This document shows, in pieces, positions 53,131-63,431 of a stretch of DNA of 64,000 nucleotides. The DNA is taken from NCBI GenBank assembly GCA_030295235.1, contig AP026162.1, positions 372,001-436,000 on the forward strand, in the 5' to 3' direction. Position numbers and translations under genes: made by a program. The first letter of the stretch is position 1. Every line of letters begins with the position of its first letter. The notes under the pieces were generated by a model. The model saw only the letters and a list, made by a program, of their open reading frames with translations. It had not been told where the DNA came from and searched no databases. This stretch comes from Fistulifera solaris (lineage: Eukaryota; Bacillariophyta; Bacillariophyceae; Naviculales; Stauroneidaceae).

Positions 53131-54979
53131 TTATTTTCGTTTGAATATGGCCAATGTCTCCACATGATCGCTCCCTGGGAATAGAACGTATCCAGTTGCA
53201 CTTTGTAGTACCCACCCAGCAGGACTAGATAGAAGACACTCACAATCGCGAGCCAAGGCGTCAAAGCCGCAGCTCACATAGATCAAAGTCTCTACATCAT
53301 TCACCCAATTCACTTTGTCGTCGAACATTGTCAAAAACGTCGACCTTTCGACGTATGGTTGATTTGAATTGAAAGGTTTGCACAGCTCGTCCAAAACCTC
53401 GGCTTCAAGTCCTTTCCGAGGTGGATCTACAATCAGTACCTGCGCACCTAAAGCCTGACCCGCCTTTAGCGCTTGTCCAGCAGAAGCCACGAGATACGAT
53501 GGCTCCTCTCGCTTCGAACCTTGCGATGTAGGCGGTGTTTTGCCCGATTCGACCATTGAAGCAAGCTCTGCCAAAGTCAGAAACTTTTCATCAGAATCTC
53601 CCTGCATTTGTCCGACGCCCCGACCGGATACATTTAAAGGTAACGAATCGACTGCTCGATAAAAGCAACGAGAGTTCGACGGATTTTCATCACTGCAGCG
53701 AATCCATGGAAGGGGTGAAGATCCATTTTCTTCGTTGGCGTGATACGAAAGCGCGGTAAGACCTAACACGCCCACACCAGCGTATAGTTCGCAAACCTTA
53801 CTGCCACCCGGAATAGCACGCGCGACGTCTTCTGCAAGTATGTCAAACCCATCCAGATTCCCTTGACGAAACGTCAACGGAGAAAAATACAGCCATCCTT
53901 GATCCGTCGCCGGAATGGGTTCACGAATAAACTCTGGTCCGGCAATTCGATGCCACCTTCGAGGATTTCGTGAAAAGATGTTGTTGCCAGTACTATCGTT
54001 GCAGTGACACCAGAAGCTATGCCAAAGATCCGGTTCCTTAGCCTCCAGTTCTTTGATCAGTCGCGACAATGCGGGTTGCGTCTGTTTTAGCGTTTCCGCA
54101 TTCCAGATCAATGTGAGGCAGATCTTTCCCGTAACACGTTCCACTTGAAACTGAACGTATCGCAGTCCGTATTCTCGCGTGGTTTCCTGGTACGCAGCAA
54201 TTCCCAACTTTTCGGTTGCATCCACCAAGGCATGGACTGCTCGATTGATAGAAGGATGATGAACAGCACAATCGGGAATTTCCAACACTGTATGTGTTCC
54301 CTGCCGAAATAGTCCGAACTGACATCCATCCTTCGACCAAGTAGAGCTTTTGGGAGCAACGGCCAGCTTCGCTTGCGTCCTCCACGCTTGAACTTTAGAA
54401 GGAACAACTACCTTGTAGAATCCGTCGTCTTTCTCTTCCGTAGCAAACGGCAACCCTCGATTTAAAACATCTACTCGTTTCCGGCGTACGGATGTGGAAG
54501 AAAAGTAGAATTTAGCCGACTGTACAACACCGACTGCCGCCACATTTTGATCGACGACACAGCCTGAGCAATCTTGGAAGTGCTTGCACCCAATCGCCTC
54601 CCTCATGACGGCGTTGATTTACAGCAGGATTTCGGTTCGCCATGTAATCTGTTATCACTGGACGAGGTCCTGTTGGCCGAGTCCGTCGCTTGGAACTTTC
54701 CGAGTCTCCTACTTTGAGCTTTTTGGAATTTGGTTTGCTTCGATTTCGGTTCACTTTTCCTTTTGCGTCATTCCTAAATTTCGGACTGGCATTCTTGGAT
54801 GATGACAATAGTGAGCTGCTAAGAGAAAATCTTGTTGCCGATTTCCTATCTAATGTAACGAATGCCTCGGTTTCAGAAAAAGTGGAAAAGAACAACCATG
54901 ATAGGAGGAGGGAGAAATAAGCAGTCGAGCTCGTTCCTCGTCTCCGCCGGTGAAAAGAACCAGTGTTGCAGCTCAACAT
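53131..54979 (-). CDS. RumA/TrmA-family RNA 5-methyluridine methyltransferase, plastid-type N-terminus
   Basis: About 615 residues from the ATG at 54979. A signal peptide ends TEA-FVTL, followed by a long basic Ser-rich linker: plastid targeting. The catalytic part has the Fe-S-type cysteine cluster GCKHFQDCSGC, then FSPLTFRQGN, the SAM motif ELYAGVGVLGL, VDPPRKGLEAEV, the catalytic region IYVSCGFDALARDC and the terminal LFPGSDHVETLAIFKR. Homologues methylate U54 of tRNA or U747/U1939 of 23S rRNA. The Fe-S cluster favours the RumA/RlmD-like rRNA branch. The frame changes by one base in C3 at 54600-54602; one base fewer gives HEEAIGCKHF. Likely a consensus error. Confidence 0.85.
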
Positions 54980-55326
54980 TTGTCTATGATGACGCAATGA
55001 TTAATATCCTTCTACCGATTCAAATAAAGTAATCAAAGGTTGTTTATCCTTCCACCGAGCAATGAAAGTACGGAGTAGAATGGAAGGAAAAAATGTTTGT
55101 GATTTTTGTGATGGCGGTGATGGCGCCGCGGTCGGAAAAATCGGAAACAATACGAGGCGATGATCGCATGACGCATGACAGACGTGTCCGTTGCGGTACG
55201 CGGTACGACACGCATGGAATATTATTCGAAGAACGCATTTTGCATTTTTTTGCCCTCATTCGTCGTCGTTCGTCATTCGCCTTCATCATTCATCGATGAA
55301 GCGACAGACAACAAGAAAATAAGATA
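54980..55326. other. Divergent intergenic region between RumA and peptidase E
   Basis: No gene or recognisable motif. GC-richer tracts alternate with ATGATG-type runs. Confidence 0.5.
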
Positions 55327-56235
55327 ATGATTGTCTCCAAGAACCTCAAGATCGTTGCAGCGGGCCGGGGACGCTCCATGTCCCTGCCTTCTATTGCCGA
55401 AGCCGTCCTCAGTCTCATTTCTGCGACGACAACCAGTTTCAACCTTGTTTACTTGGGCACGGCAACTTACGACAAAGACGAAGCATTTCTCATCCAAACA
55501 GAAGCTTACAGAAAGCTTCCTAGTTGTCAAATGATCAAGCTAGATGTGAGTGAGGCAGTCGACAATATACCTTCGGAACAGGAAACACGAGACGCTATAC
55601 TGTCCGCTCATGCTATCCTCGTCAGCGGCGGCAACACGCTTTACGCCATCAATCGCTGGAAAGAACTCAAAATAGACCAATTCATTCGACAAGCAGTCGA
55701 AGAAAATCAACCTGTTCTTTGTGGTGGAAGTGCGGGAGCTATTTGTTGGTTTGATTACGGACATTCAGATTCGATGGACCCGACTACCTTTCTCCATGTG
55801 GACCCAAACTTGACGGAGGAGCAGAAAAGCGACTGGGAATACATTCGGTAAGGACCTCATCAAGCGAAGGCTTTGAGATTTGTCTGTTGCTCTCATCCGT
55901 GATGCATCTAAAGAGTGGAGGGGCTGGGGTATCTACCAGGGCTTTGTGTGCCCCATCACGACGCAATCCAAAGTAACGGAGTTCCTCGATCAGAGGACTC
56001 GGATGCGATGCTACTCAGGTACCCAGATCAGATCAGTATTGGTATTGATGAAAATGCTGCATTGATTGTAGCGGATGGACGAGCTAGAGTTATTTCAGCC
56101 GACGGAAAGGCAGGGTGCGTCCTAAAGAAAGTGATTACTCCCGAGAACGGCCCGACTGTCATTGAACGAATATCCTTCCCACACAGCCACGGATCGGTAC
56201 CAGTTGACCTTCTACTAAAGTGTCGCATGAGTTAG
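55327..56235 (+). CDS. pepE: Peptidase E (alpha-aspartyl dipeptidase, family S51)
   Basis: Two exons, 55327-55847 and 55914-56235, with a 66-nt intron (GTAAGG...AAAG) joining WEYIR to VEGLGYLPG; 280 residues. Class-I-glutaminase-like fold landmarks: ILVSGGNTLYAINRW (GGN), the nucleophile elbow LCGGSAGAICWF with the S51 Ser, and GLCVPHHD. Bacterial and animal members release N-terminal Asp from dipeptides. There is no targeting signal, so it is probably cytosolic. The spacing of motifs and total length suit a slightly longer eukaryotic or bacterial peptidase E. Confidence 0.88.
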
Positions 56236-56572
56236 TTATGATTGACCCTTTGCATCCGAGACGGCTTGGTATGTCAGAGTTATCGACGCGAAAACATTTG
56301 CAACTGGTTTCTCTTCAAGCGCTCGAAAGACTCATCAAATAATAATGAATGTTTTTCGCATTCACGCTGCCGTACGGTTCCAAAACGAAATAAAGAGTCT
56401 GCTGTTGCGGCGCACTGGCGTGTATGCGCATTGTCGACACTCAAAAAAGGAAATAATTTATTAATTTTCTGTGTTTCGTGAGTTCATGAGTTTTCCGTCA
56501 CCAGCAAAATGATAGTCTCGCCTCTATAGAGGTCTCACGGGACACGGGACTCATAACCATCATTTTTTTCAC

Positions 56573-56663
56573 TACCTGGTAGCACACTACTCCGTATAAT
56601 AATGCGTCGTATGATGTATGATAGCAATGACAATGACGTCACAACCTTCAACCTTACCAGGTA
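56573..56663 (+). promoter_or_regulatory. Cluster of TACCTGGTA, TGACGTCA and TACCAGGTA
   Basis: Upstream of the HAD gene are two perfect motif copies in opposite orientation (56573-56581 and 56655-56663). A perfect CRE palindrome TGACGTCA (56634-56641) lies between them. CRE-type TGACGT elements are known in CO2/cAMP-responsive promoters of diatoms. The cluster lies 126 to 216 bp before the ATG. The remaining 56236-56788 shows no gene. Confidence 0.5.
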
Positions 56664-56788
56664 TAATACAACGTGATGATTCACGCACACTCCCATTTTT
56701 TCTTCTATTCATTCATCGGCAAGAACGAATTGCCAGCGCAACAAACAACTGCTAATTTCTCTCGTTTGCTTAATGTTCCCCTACTAAA

Positions 56789-58276
56789 ATGATCCATTCT
56801 ACATTGCAAAGGCTTTACTTGTCACTAATTCCCTTCCCAATCTTGACTCTAACCTTTGTCGCGAAACAATCAGTTTCTTTTGTGGTGCCCAAAATACACA
56901 CTCCATCATTTCGCCTCGGTATTTGCCGGAGACTGTCTTCGACGACGACGTTTGAGGAAGACGAAACGCTCAAGTGGGAGAGAATGTACGAAGCAGGAAG
57001 GTACGACAGGAGTGCAGTCGATTAAATTTAAATTTATCAATCACGCACATTGCCTCACCGCATTTGTTCCCTCTAGCAAACCGGTGATTTTTGAAGACAA
57101 AATTGAAAAAGTGAATTTGAAAAGCGAAGTGAGAGTCGTTTCGTTCGATCTTGACAATACACTGTGGAACACATCGGCTACAATTGACGCTGCCAATGAT
57201 GCGCTCGCATCTTTTTTGGATTCGAGAAAGATCGTGCAACCGATACGCGTAGAAAAAGTAATGGGGGAGCTCTTTCAGAAAAACAAAAGTCGATACTGTC
57301 CACTGGACGAAAGAGCCAAAGCCCCTGTTTACTTGACCTTACTAAGAAAAGATGCGATACGGAATGTTTTAGTAGAAGCCAATGGCTATTCCACCGAGGA
57401 AGCAACTGCACTATCGGAAGAAGCATTCGAATTATGGGTTCAAGCGCGACACGATGCCATTCTGAATAACATGGCTCGTTCTGCGGCGAATTGTTTGAAG
57501 GAGATATCTTCGATGCAACGTAAGGATGGTCATCGTATAATCATCGGAGCGATAACGGATGGGAATTCAGACCCCCAGCGGGTCGAAGCGCTGGCACCAT
57601 TTTTCGATTTTTGTATAAATGCCGAAAGCGTTGGTGTCGGAAAGCCAGATAAACGAGTGTACTTGGAAGCGATCCGTCAAGTTGCTTCTATGCCATCAAT
57701 GCAAGATATTTTTGGAAATTCGCCGCGGACTCTACCTGTGGATTCCTTAGAAGAGAAAGTGGGTCCCTTCTGGGTACATGTTGGAGACGATTTCACGAAA
57801 GATGTCGTCGCGGGGAAAGGACTGAATATGAGAACGGTGTGGTGCCGTGAACTTATTTTAGATAATTTGAAACAACAGAACCTAGTCGACGAGGAGATAC
57901 CTCCGGAGCGTTCTGTAGAAGATCTCGTAAAGCAAGTTTCCGATATGAAAGTCGTCAAGATGGAAATCGGAGCAGGAGACTACTTGTCCGACATGCTGCA
58001 AAAGAATTTGCGGACTCTGTCATTGATAGTTTCATCGATTTAAGCTCTGTACTGAAAGAGTGGCACACAACTGAGACACCCTCTGCCTCGTCATCACTTC
58101 CAGCGGAAGACGCACAGCAAGTGTCACCGCTACAATTGGAAAAGTCAAGTTCACGAGCACTTGCACTAGAGGCCACAGAACCAGTGAACGGAGACGAAAC
58201 GAAGTTTTGTATCTTTTGTGGGACTAAGCTCCCTTCGGTGGCTAAATTTTGCTCGGGTTGTGGACAGGCACAATAA
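56789..58276 (+). CDS. YigB-like HAD phosphatase with C-terminal zinc ribbon, organelle-targeted
   Basis: Exons 56789-57000 and 57077-58276 (76-nt intron), about 470 residues. The N-terminus has a hydrophobic signal and a KQSVSFVVPK region fitting plastid targeting. The HAD domain has motif I SFDLDNTLWN, motif II GAITDGNSDP, Lys in GVGKPDKRVY and motif III-IV HVGDDFTKDVVAG, closest to bacterial YigB (FMN and pyrimidine-phosphate phosphatase of riboflavin synthesis). One base is missing in A4 at 58000-58003; restoring it continues into FADSVIDSFIDLSS, a Ser-rich linker and a terminal zinc ribbon (CIFCGTKL...CSGCGQ, stop 58274-58276). Without it the protein would stop at 58043. The fusion of a HAD enzyme to a zinc ribbon is unusual. 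Confidence 0.8.
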
Positions 58277-58439
58277 TTATTTCGTAGTTCATTAATGACT
58301 GTTGTGCATCTAAAACACGTTGCGGTACTTTGTATACGCGTTTGCGGTTTGCTAGGGCGCTGGGAGAAAGCTGAAGTCAGAAATGATTCATTCTGTTCAT
58401 GGTGATTGGTGTTCATTGTCTACGGGAAAGGAGGAGTCA

Positions 58440-59810
58440 TCACCGCCTGGCTAATGATTCGACCGCACAAAAGATAACGCCCGCCGCAGTTTCGTTCCAA
58501 TTTTCAATCCAAGCACACTGACCGAGAAGCTGTTTTGAATATCGATCCAAATCGCCGAAGGAATGATTCGGAAATCGAGAGTCTTTGTGAATAGACCCCA
58601 AAGGCTTTAAAAGATTAACGAGCAAGTCGGCCAGCTCTTGGCTTGATTCAAAAACACGGCCATTCACATCGTCTTGCACCAACTCAGAAAGACACGCAAA
58701 GTTCACCGCGCAAACGGGAACGCCGCAACCAAACATATCCAAGATTTTCATTGGTAAATCCAATCCAGAAGTAGAAGTGTGCAGAGAAATTCCCAAATCG
58801 GCGCATGCTAGTAGCTTGGGGTAATCGCTAGGTTCCAACCAGACCGTTTGTATCGCAATATGACGCATCCCCAACTTTGATATTCTTTCTTCATAGATCT
58901 CTTTCTGCGGCCCTTTGCCAGTTACTACAACAAGACATCGTAAATCAAGGCGCTTTGCTTGAATGAGTCGGTCCATGATCACGAGGGCGTCGAGCAATAT
59001 GCCGAAATCTTCGTCGGGTGTCCAGGAGGTCGAGCTCACAATCAACGCAGGTCTCCTCAATCGAGGGAGATACTGATTGTTCTCACAGCATTCTGTGAAA
59101 AGCGTTTGATGTAAATTGTCTTTCGAATGACTCCATTCTCGCGGGCAATTTTGGCACAGTTGTTGATCCAATTTCATCAAGATACTATGTTGTTCGGCGA
59201 CTGATATTCTTTGAAACATGGCCGGCGGGCAGTCGTATAACACCTGTATGGGAATACTCGCCCTGATATTCATGTTTTCCTGTAAAAATTTCTTCATTGC
59301 TCTTGTGACAGTGAAATGCGCATCCGCAAAGGGCGCCATGCTTTGTTCGTATCTTCGGGCTAGTTTTTGAGCGGCACCGGCGTCTAACATAGAATACCCC
59401 AAGTTGTGCCAGTCAATGATGAAAGCAGGTCGTTTGCCGTGCCAGAAAGACATGATCTCGCAGTATAAGACACAAATAGCCATCATAGGCATCGCAGGTG
59501 GATTTTGAACGATGATACAATCAGCGACACTCGGAACGGAAACGAACAGTGCCCACATCAGCCACAAAGTTAAGCTCACTATTCTGCAGACGAAATAGAT
59601 GGGTAAAAATTTTCTCAGAAATGAGAGCGGTGGCGGCATAAATCGCACAACACGGAGTCGTTCTTGGTCCTCTTGCAGCGCCGGTATCAAGTCTTCGCCG
59701 GTGTAGCCCAGCAGCGTTACGTGATGTTCAGCTTCGAGCAATGACATTGTGTGATACTGCATTCGAGGAGATCGCCCTACGTCGCCGAGAACAGCCACCA
59801 CAACGTGCAT
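58440..59810 (-). CDS. ALG1: ALG1 chitobiosyldiphosphodolichol beta-mannosyltransferase
   Basis: Single intact exon of 456 residues. It has the GT33 arrangement: an N-terminal VVVAVLGDVGRSPRMQYHT, a hydrophobic segment (about 78-96), QNPPAMPMM, IIDWHNLGYSML, then LIVSSTSWTPDEDFGILLDA, VVTGKGPQKEIYEE and the C-terminal donor-site block SLHTSTSGLDLPMKILDMFG. ALG1 adds the first mannose to dolichol-PP-GlcNAc2 on the cytosolic ER face, the third step of lipid-linked oligosaccharide synthesis. It is convergent with the HAD gene (~160 bp between stops). Confidence 0.93.
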   Translation of the reverse strand: MHVVVAVLGDVGRSPRMQYHTMSLLEAEHHVTLLGYTGEDLIPALQEDQERLRVVRFMPPPLSFLRKFLPIYFVCRIVSLTLWLMWALFVSVPSVADCIIVQNPPAMPMMAICVLYCEIMSFWHGKRPAFIIDWHNLGYSMLDAGAAQKLARRYEQSMAPFADAHFTVTRAMKKFLQENMNIRASIPIQVLYDCPPAMFQRISVAEQHSILMKLDQQLCQNCPREWSHSKDNLHQTLFTECCENNQYLPRLRRPALIVSSTSWTPDEDFGILLDALVIMDRLIQAKRLDLRCLVVVTGKGPQKEIYEERISKLGMRHIAIQTVWLEPSDYPKLLACADLGISLHTSTSGLDLPMKILDMFGCGVPVCAVNFACLSELVQDDVNGRVFESSQELADLLVNLLKPLGSIHKDSRFPNHSFGDLDRYSKQLLGQCAWIENWNETAAGVIFCAVESLARR

Positions 59811-60030
59811 TTTCCTGTGTACTTCTTTACGAAAGGAACTAACGATTCATTCCCCTAATATTATGTTGAAATAGTTTTCTCGGAATGCTTTTCGATTTAT
59901 TTATTTTCGACGCAATTCGTTATTCGTTTTTGTTTATTGTGTTGCTAGAGACTAATCAAAAGGTTTTGCAGATAACTTAAGGATTGGGCTCAGTGTATAC
60001 TTTGTACTCCGTAATACGGAGTGTACCTAT

Positions 60031-60556
60031 GGGAGCTTGACGAAAATTCAGTCGGGGTCTCGTAGAACCAACACATTGATTCTATAGTGACAATAGCAGT
60101 CAACGCGATCGAATTTCCGTTACGCTCCAACAACGGAGAACGAATGGAACGGCGACAAGCTTGGCCACAAATGATAGAACAAAATGAATTTTCGAATATA
60201 AGCCTTTTATTGCTTCTCATTTGAAACGCAACATCTTGATTTACACTTTCAAAGAGCGTCCGGGTCGTTGACTGCTATTGTCACTATAGGATCAATGTGT
60301 TGGTTCTCCGAGACCGCGACTGAATTTCAGTCACTCTCCAACTCCAACTACGGAGAACGAATGGAACGGCGACAAGCTCGGCCACAAATGATAGAACAAA
60401 ATGAATTTTCGAATAAAAGCCTTTTATTGCTTCTCATTTGAAACGCAACATCTTGATTTACACTTTCAAAGAGCGTCCGGGTCGTTGACTGCTATTGTCA
60501 CTATAGGATCAATGTGTTGGTTCTCCGAGACCGCGACTGAATTTCAGTCACGCTCC
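60031..60556. repeat. Non-autonomous terminal-inverted-repeat element with internal 217 bp duplication
   Basis: The left end (60031-60105) is the near-perfect reverse complement of both 60266-60340 and 60483-60556; all contain GACTGCTATTGTCACTATAG in one orientation. The interior plus right end is tandemly duplicated with a 217 bp period (CGGAGAACGAATGG at 60134 and 60351). No protein is encoded. The ends carry a GACTGAATTTCAGTCA block, similar to the hairpin in repeat family R. The compact size and inverted ends fit a MITE-like DNA element. It sits about 190 bp upstream of the GST-HIT gene, next to two partial copies of the TACCAGGTA motif (60555-60575). Confidence 0.75.
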
Positions 60557-60749
60557 CTGGTACACCCACCAGGTATTATGGGTGTAAATAATAGGGGGCA
60601 CACATTGGCGATTAAACTGATTTGCAGTCCCGGTTATTTTTTTCTCTGACGTACGTCAGTGCAGACCTCCGACAAGCCGATCATTCATCCCACCTCACAA
60701 GATCAACGATCTTTATGTGTTCATGATTCCGATCAGAGGGTTGAGAGCC

Positions 60750-61883
60750 ATGAAAACTATCCTTTTCGTATTCATTTCAATAATTGTGAGAAGCGCTCTT
60801 ACTTTTTCGACCCCGAGTACCATGGCAACTGCAACCGCCACTCTGTTTGATGTACCAGTGTCGAATCATGGCGCTCGATGTCGCCTCATTCTCTATAAAA
60901 AAGACATCCCATCTTCAGAAGTAAGCATTGTGTCTCCCGGAGAAATCGGAGGTCTCAAATCACCCGAATATTTAGCCCGTAATCCTTCCGGAAAGATGCC
61001 ATTGCTGACATGCCCTGATCTCAATCTCCACATTGCGGAATCCGACACTATCGCAAGATACCTTTGTAGCAAATATGCCGACCGAGGACCATCCTTCCTC
61101 CCGGAGGACCCTCGATCGAACTTGATCGCCCGGATTCATGATATTTACATTTCACCGATTCAAAGTTGTCTCTACAAGTATCCTCCTTTTGCAACATTCG
61201 GTACTCGCAAGGATGCGATTGCCGAACTGATCAAGCAACTGAACATTATTGAAAGTCACATTGTGGATGGCTCTGGACCCTTTCTCTGCGGCCAGGAAGT
61301 TTCACTCGCCGATGCTACACTATTCCCTACGTTGATCTTCATTGAACATATGTTACCCAAGTTTGACATTGAAGCTGGAATTCCTCCCAAAATGGCCAAG
61401 TGGTTTGCGAGTTTGAAGGTAAAAGACCCCGACTTTAAGAAAGTGTACGACGAAATAGCGGATAGTTTGAAGCAGTGGGACGCCAGTGGACGATGGGACC
61501 CCATACTTGGTGCGGGGCTTCGAGATACAGATCCTGCGACCTTGTTTGACAAGATTATTTCGGGCGCAATCCCCGCAGCCATCGTCAAGCAGGATGACAA
61601 GATGATGGCGTTCAAAGATATAAATCCCGCCGGGCCGGCACATGTTTTGATCATTCCGAAAGATCGAAATGGTCTTACACGCTTGGGAAAGGCAAGCGTT
61701 GAACACAAGGAAATTCTTGGTCATTTGATGGTCACCGCTGCCGAGATTAGTAACGACAAGTCACTCGGCTTTGGTGATGGCGCCCGCGTAGTGGTCAACG
61801 ACGGTCCAGACGGCGGACAGGAAGTTATGCATCTTCACGTTCACGTGATCGGAGGACGCGCCATGCAATGGCCTCCTGGTTAA
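60750..61883 (+). CDS. GST-HIT fusion protein
   Basis: 377 residues from the ATG at 60750, which opens with a signal-like segment (MKTILFVFISIIVRSALTFS). The first ~230 residues form a glutathione S-transferase: thioredoxin-fold half ATLFDVPVSNHGARCRLIL, NPSGKMPLLTCPDL, ESDTIARYL, then helical half with GPFLCGQEVSLADATLFPTL. The last ~115 residues are a HIT (HINT-type) domain: LFDKIISGAIPAAIVKQDD, PAGPAHVLIIPK, NDGPDGGQEVMHLHVHVIGG (the His triad) and MQWPPG. HINT enzymes hydrolyse purine nucleotide phosphoramidates; GST conjugates glutathione. The fusion suggests a coupled detoxification or redox role, which is inference. A plastid or secretory location is possible. Confidence 0.9.
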   Translation: MKTILFVFISIIVRSALTFSTPSTMATATATLFDVPVSNHGARCRLILYKKDIPSSEVSIVSPGEIGGLKSPEYLARNPSGKMPLLTCPDLNLHIAESDTIARYLCSKYADRGPSFLPEDPRSNLIARIHDIYISPIQSCLYKYPPFATFGTRKDAIAELIKQLNIIESHIVDGSGPFLCGQEVSLADATLFPTLIFIEHMLPKFDIEAGIPPKMAKWFASLKVKDPDFKKVYDEIADSLKQWDASGRWDPILGAGLRDTDPATLFDKIISGAIPAAIVKQDDKMMAFKDINPAGPAHVLIIPKDRNGLTRLGKASVEHKEILGHLMVTAAEISNDKSLGFGDGARVVVNDGPDGGQEVMHLHVHVIGGRAMQWPPG

Positions 61884-62114
61884 GAAACTCAGTATTACCG
61901 GCTTCTGGTGGTGCCCATTGAGAACGACTTCTATTCTTTCATTCTAAGAATACTAGCACCGAACATCCAAGTAGCAAATGAATAGGTTTTTAGTACAATT
62001 AATTCATAAGCTTCAAAAGGAAGAAGTGTTCTTGATGCGAAGATCCCGTAGGCTACTCCCCACCAATCAATCACTCCACCATATTTCCAAAACATAATCG
62101 ATAGCTTGCGCCAT

Positions 62115-63431
62115 CTAACCGACGTACAAACTGCGGTCGATGACGGGAGGAATCGGTCGAATCTCTGTTCCAAGTTCTTGTTCGACACGACGCAGATTGG
62201 TTCTGTCCTCATTGCTGATCAAATTGACAGCCAATCCCAGGTGGCCGAATCGTCCCGAGCGACCGATGCGGTGCAAGTACGTTTCACTATTCTTCGGGAA
62301 GTCGAAGTTGATGACGACGTTCACCGACTGGATGTCAATACCTCTGGTAAAGAGATCCGAAGTGACAAGGTGTCTTGTAGCGCCGTTGCGAAACTCGTGA
62401 AACACACGGTTGCGGTTTGCTTGCTGCATCTTGGCGTGAATGTAGTAGCACGAATATCCAAGCTCTGTAATCTTCTTGGCCAAGAGCTCCACTCGGTTCA
62501 CTGAGTTGCAAAAGATAATACTCTGGTTAATCTCAAGTTTGGTGAAAAGAGTGTTGAGACAGTGAACCTTTTGACGCTCTTCGACGTAAGCGTAAAACTG
62601 AGTGATACCACGGAGGGTCAATTCGTCCATGAGATTGATGCTGTAGGGGTTGGGGACAAATTTTTACAGAAGCCCTTGACAGTGACGGGGAACGTGGCGC
62701 TGAAAAGGCAGATTTGATGATCCTCATGACATTGTCCGATGATCTCTTCAAGAACCGGCTGAAACTCCGGAGAGAGAAGCTTATCGGCTTCGTCCATGAT
62801 AATAGTTTTGACCTTGCTGAGGTCAGCCACTTTCTTCGAGCCGAGGTCGAGAATACGACCTGGTGTTGCGACGATAATGTGGACCGAATTGTAAAGGCGC
62901 ATGATATCGTCTTTCAAGGATGTACCTCCCGTGGTCACCATGCACTGGATCCCCATGTGCTTGCCCATTTCTTTGACAATAGCAGATGTCTGCAGAGCCA
63001 GTTCACGTGTAGGGATCAAGATCAAGACTGCCGAAGGAATCAGAATCTGCTTTAGCGACACAGCTCAAGAAGGCGTGATCGGAAAGAGATTACTTACCCT
63101 GAATAAAGTCCTTCGTGGTGTCGGTCTTCTCTAAGCATGGGATGATGTAAGCAGCTGTCTTTCCCGTCCCGTTTTTCGCGCGGGCTAAAACGTTGCGGTT
63201 CTGTAGAATAACAGGAATTGCTTCTTCTTGAATTGGGCTAGGCTTTTCAAAGCCCTTTTCGAATATACCCATCAGCAGTTCGCGCTTGAGAAAGAAATCT
63301 TCAAACTCTCGTCCTTTCGTATCCGTTACATCTTCTGTTTTGTAGCGGGTGTCTTTTGGTGGTGCGGTGAGACCGTCGCGATACGATCCGTTCCCTCCTC
63401 CGTTGTTCGGAGGGTTTTGAACCGATGCCAT
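62115..63431 (-). CDS. DHH1: DDX6/DHH1-type DEAD-box RNA helicase
   Basis: Exons 63098-63431 and 62115-63027, with a 70-nt intron (GTAAGT...GGCAG) joining DFIQ to [13 protein letters not shown]; about 415 residues. Start at 63431 ([13 protein letters not shown]). All DEAD-box motifs are present: [20 protein letters not shown] and [10 protein letters not shown] (Q motif), AKNGTGKT (I), PTRELALQ (Ia), TPGRILDLG (Ib), DEAD (II), SATF (III), SIIFCNS (IV), [10 protein letters not shown] (V), [10 protein letters not shown] (VI). The terminal IDRSLYVG matches DDX6, the P-body repressor and decapping helicase. One base is missing in T5 at 62661-62665; restoring it gives [20 protein letters not shown]. 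Confidence 0.92.
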
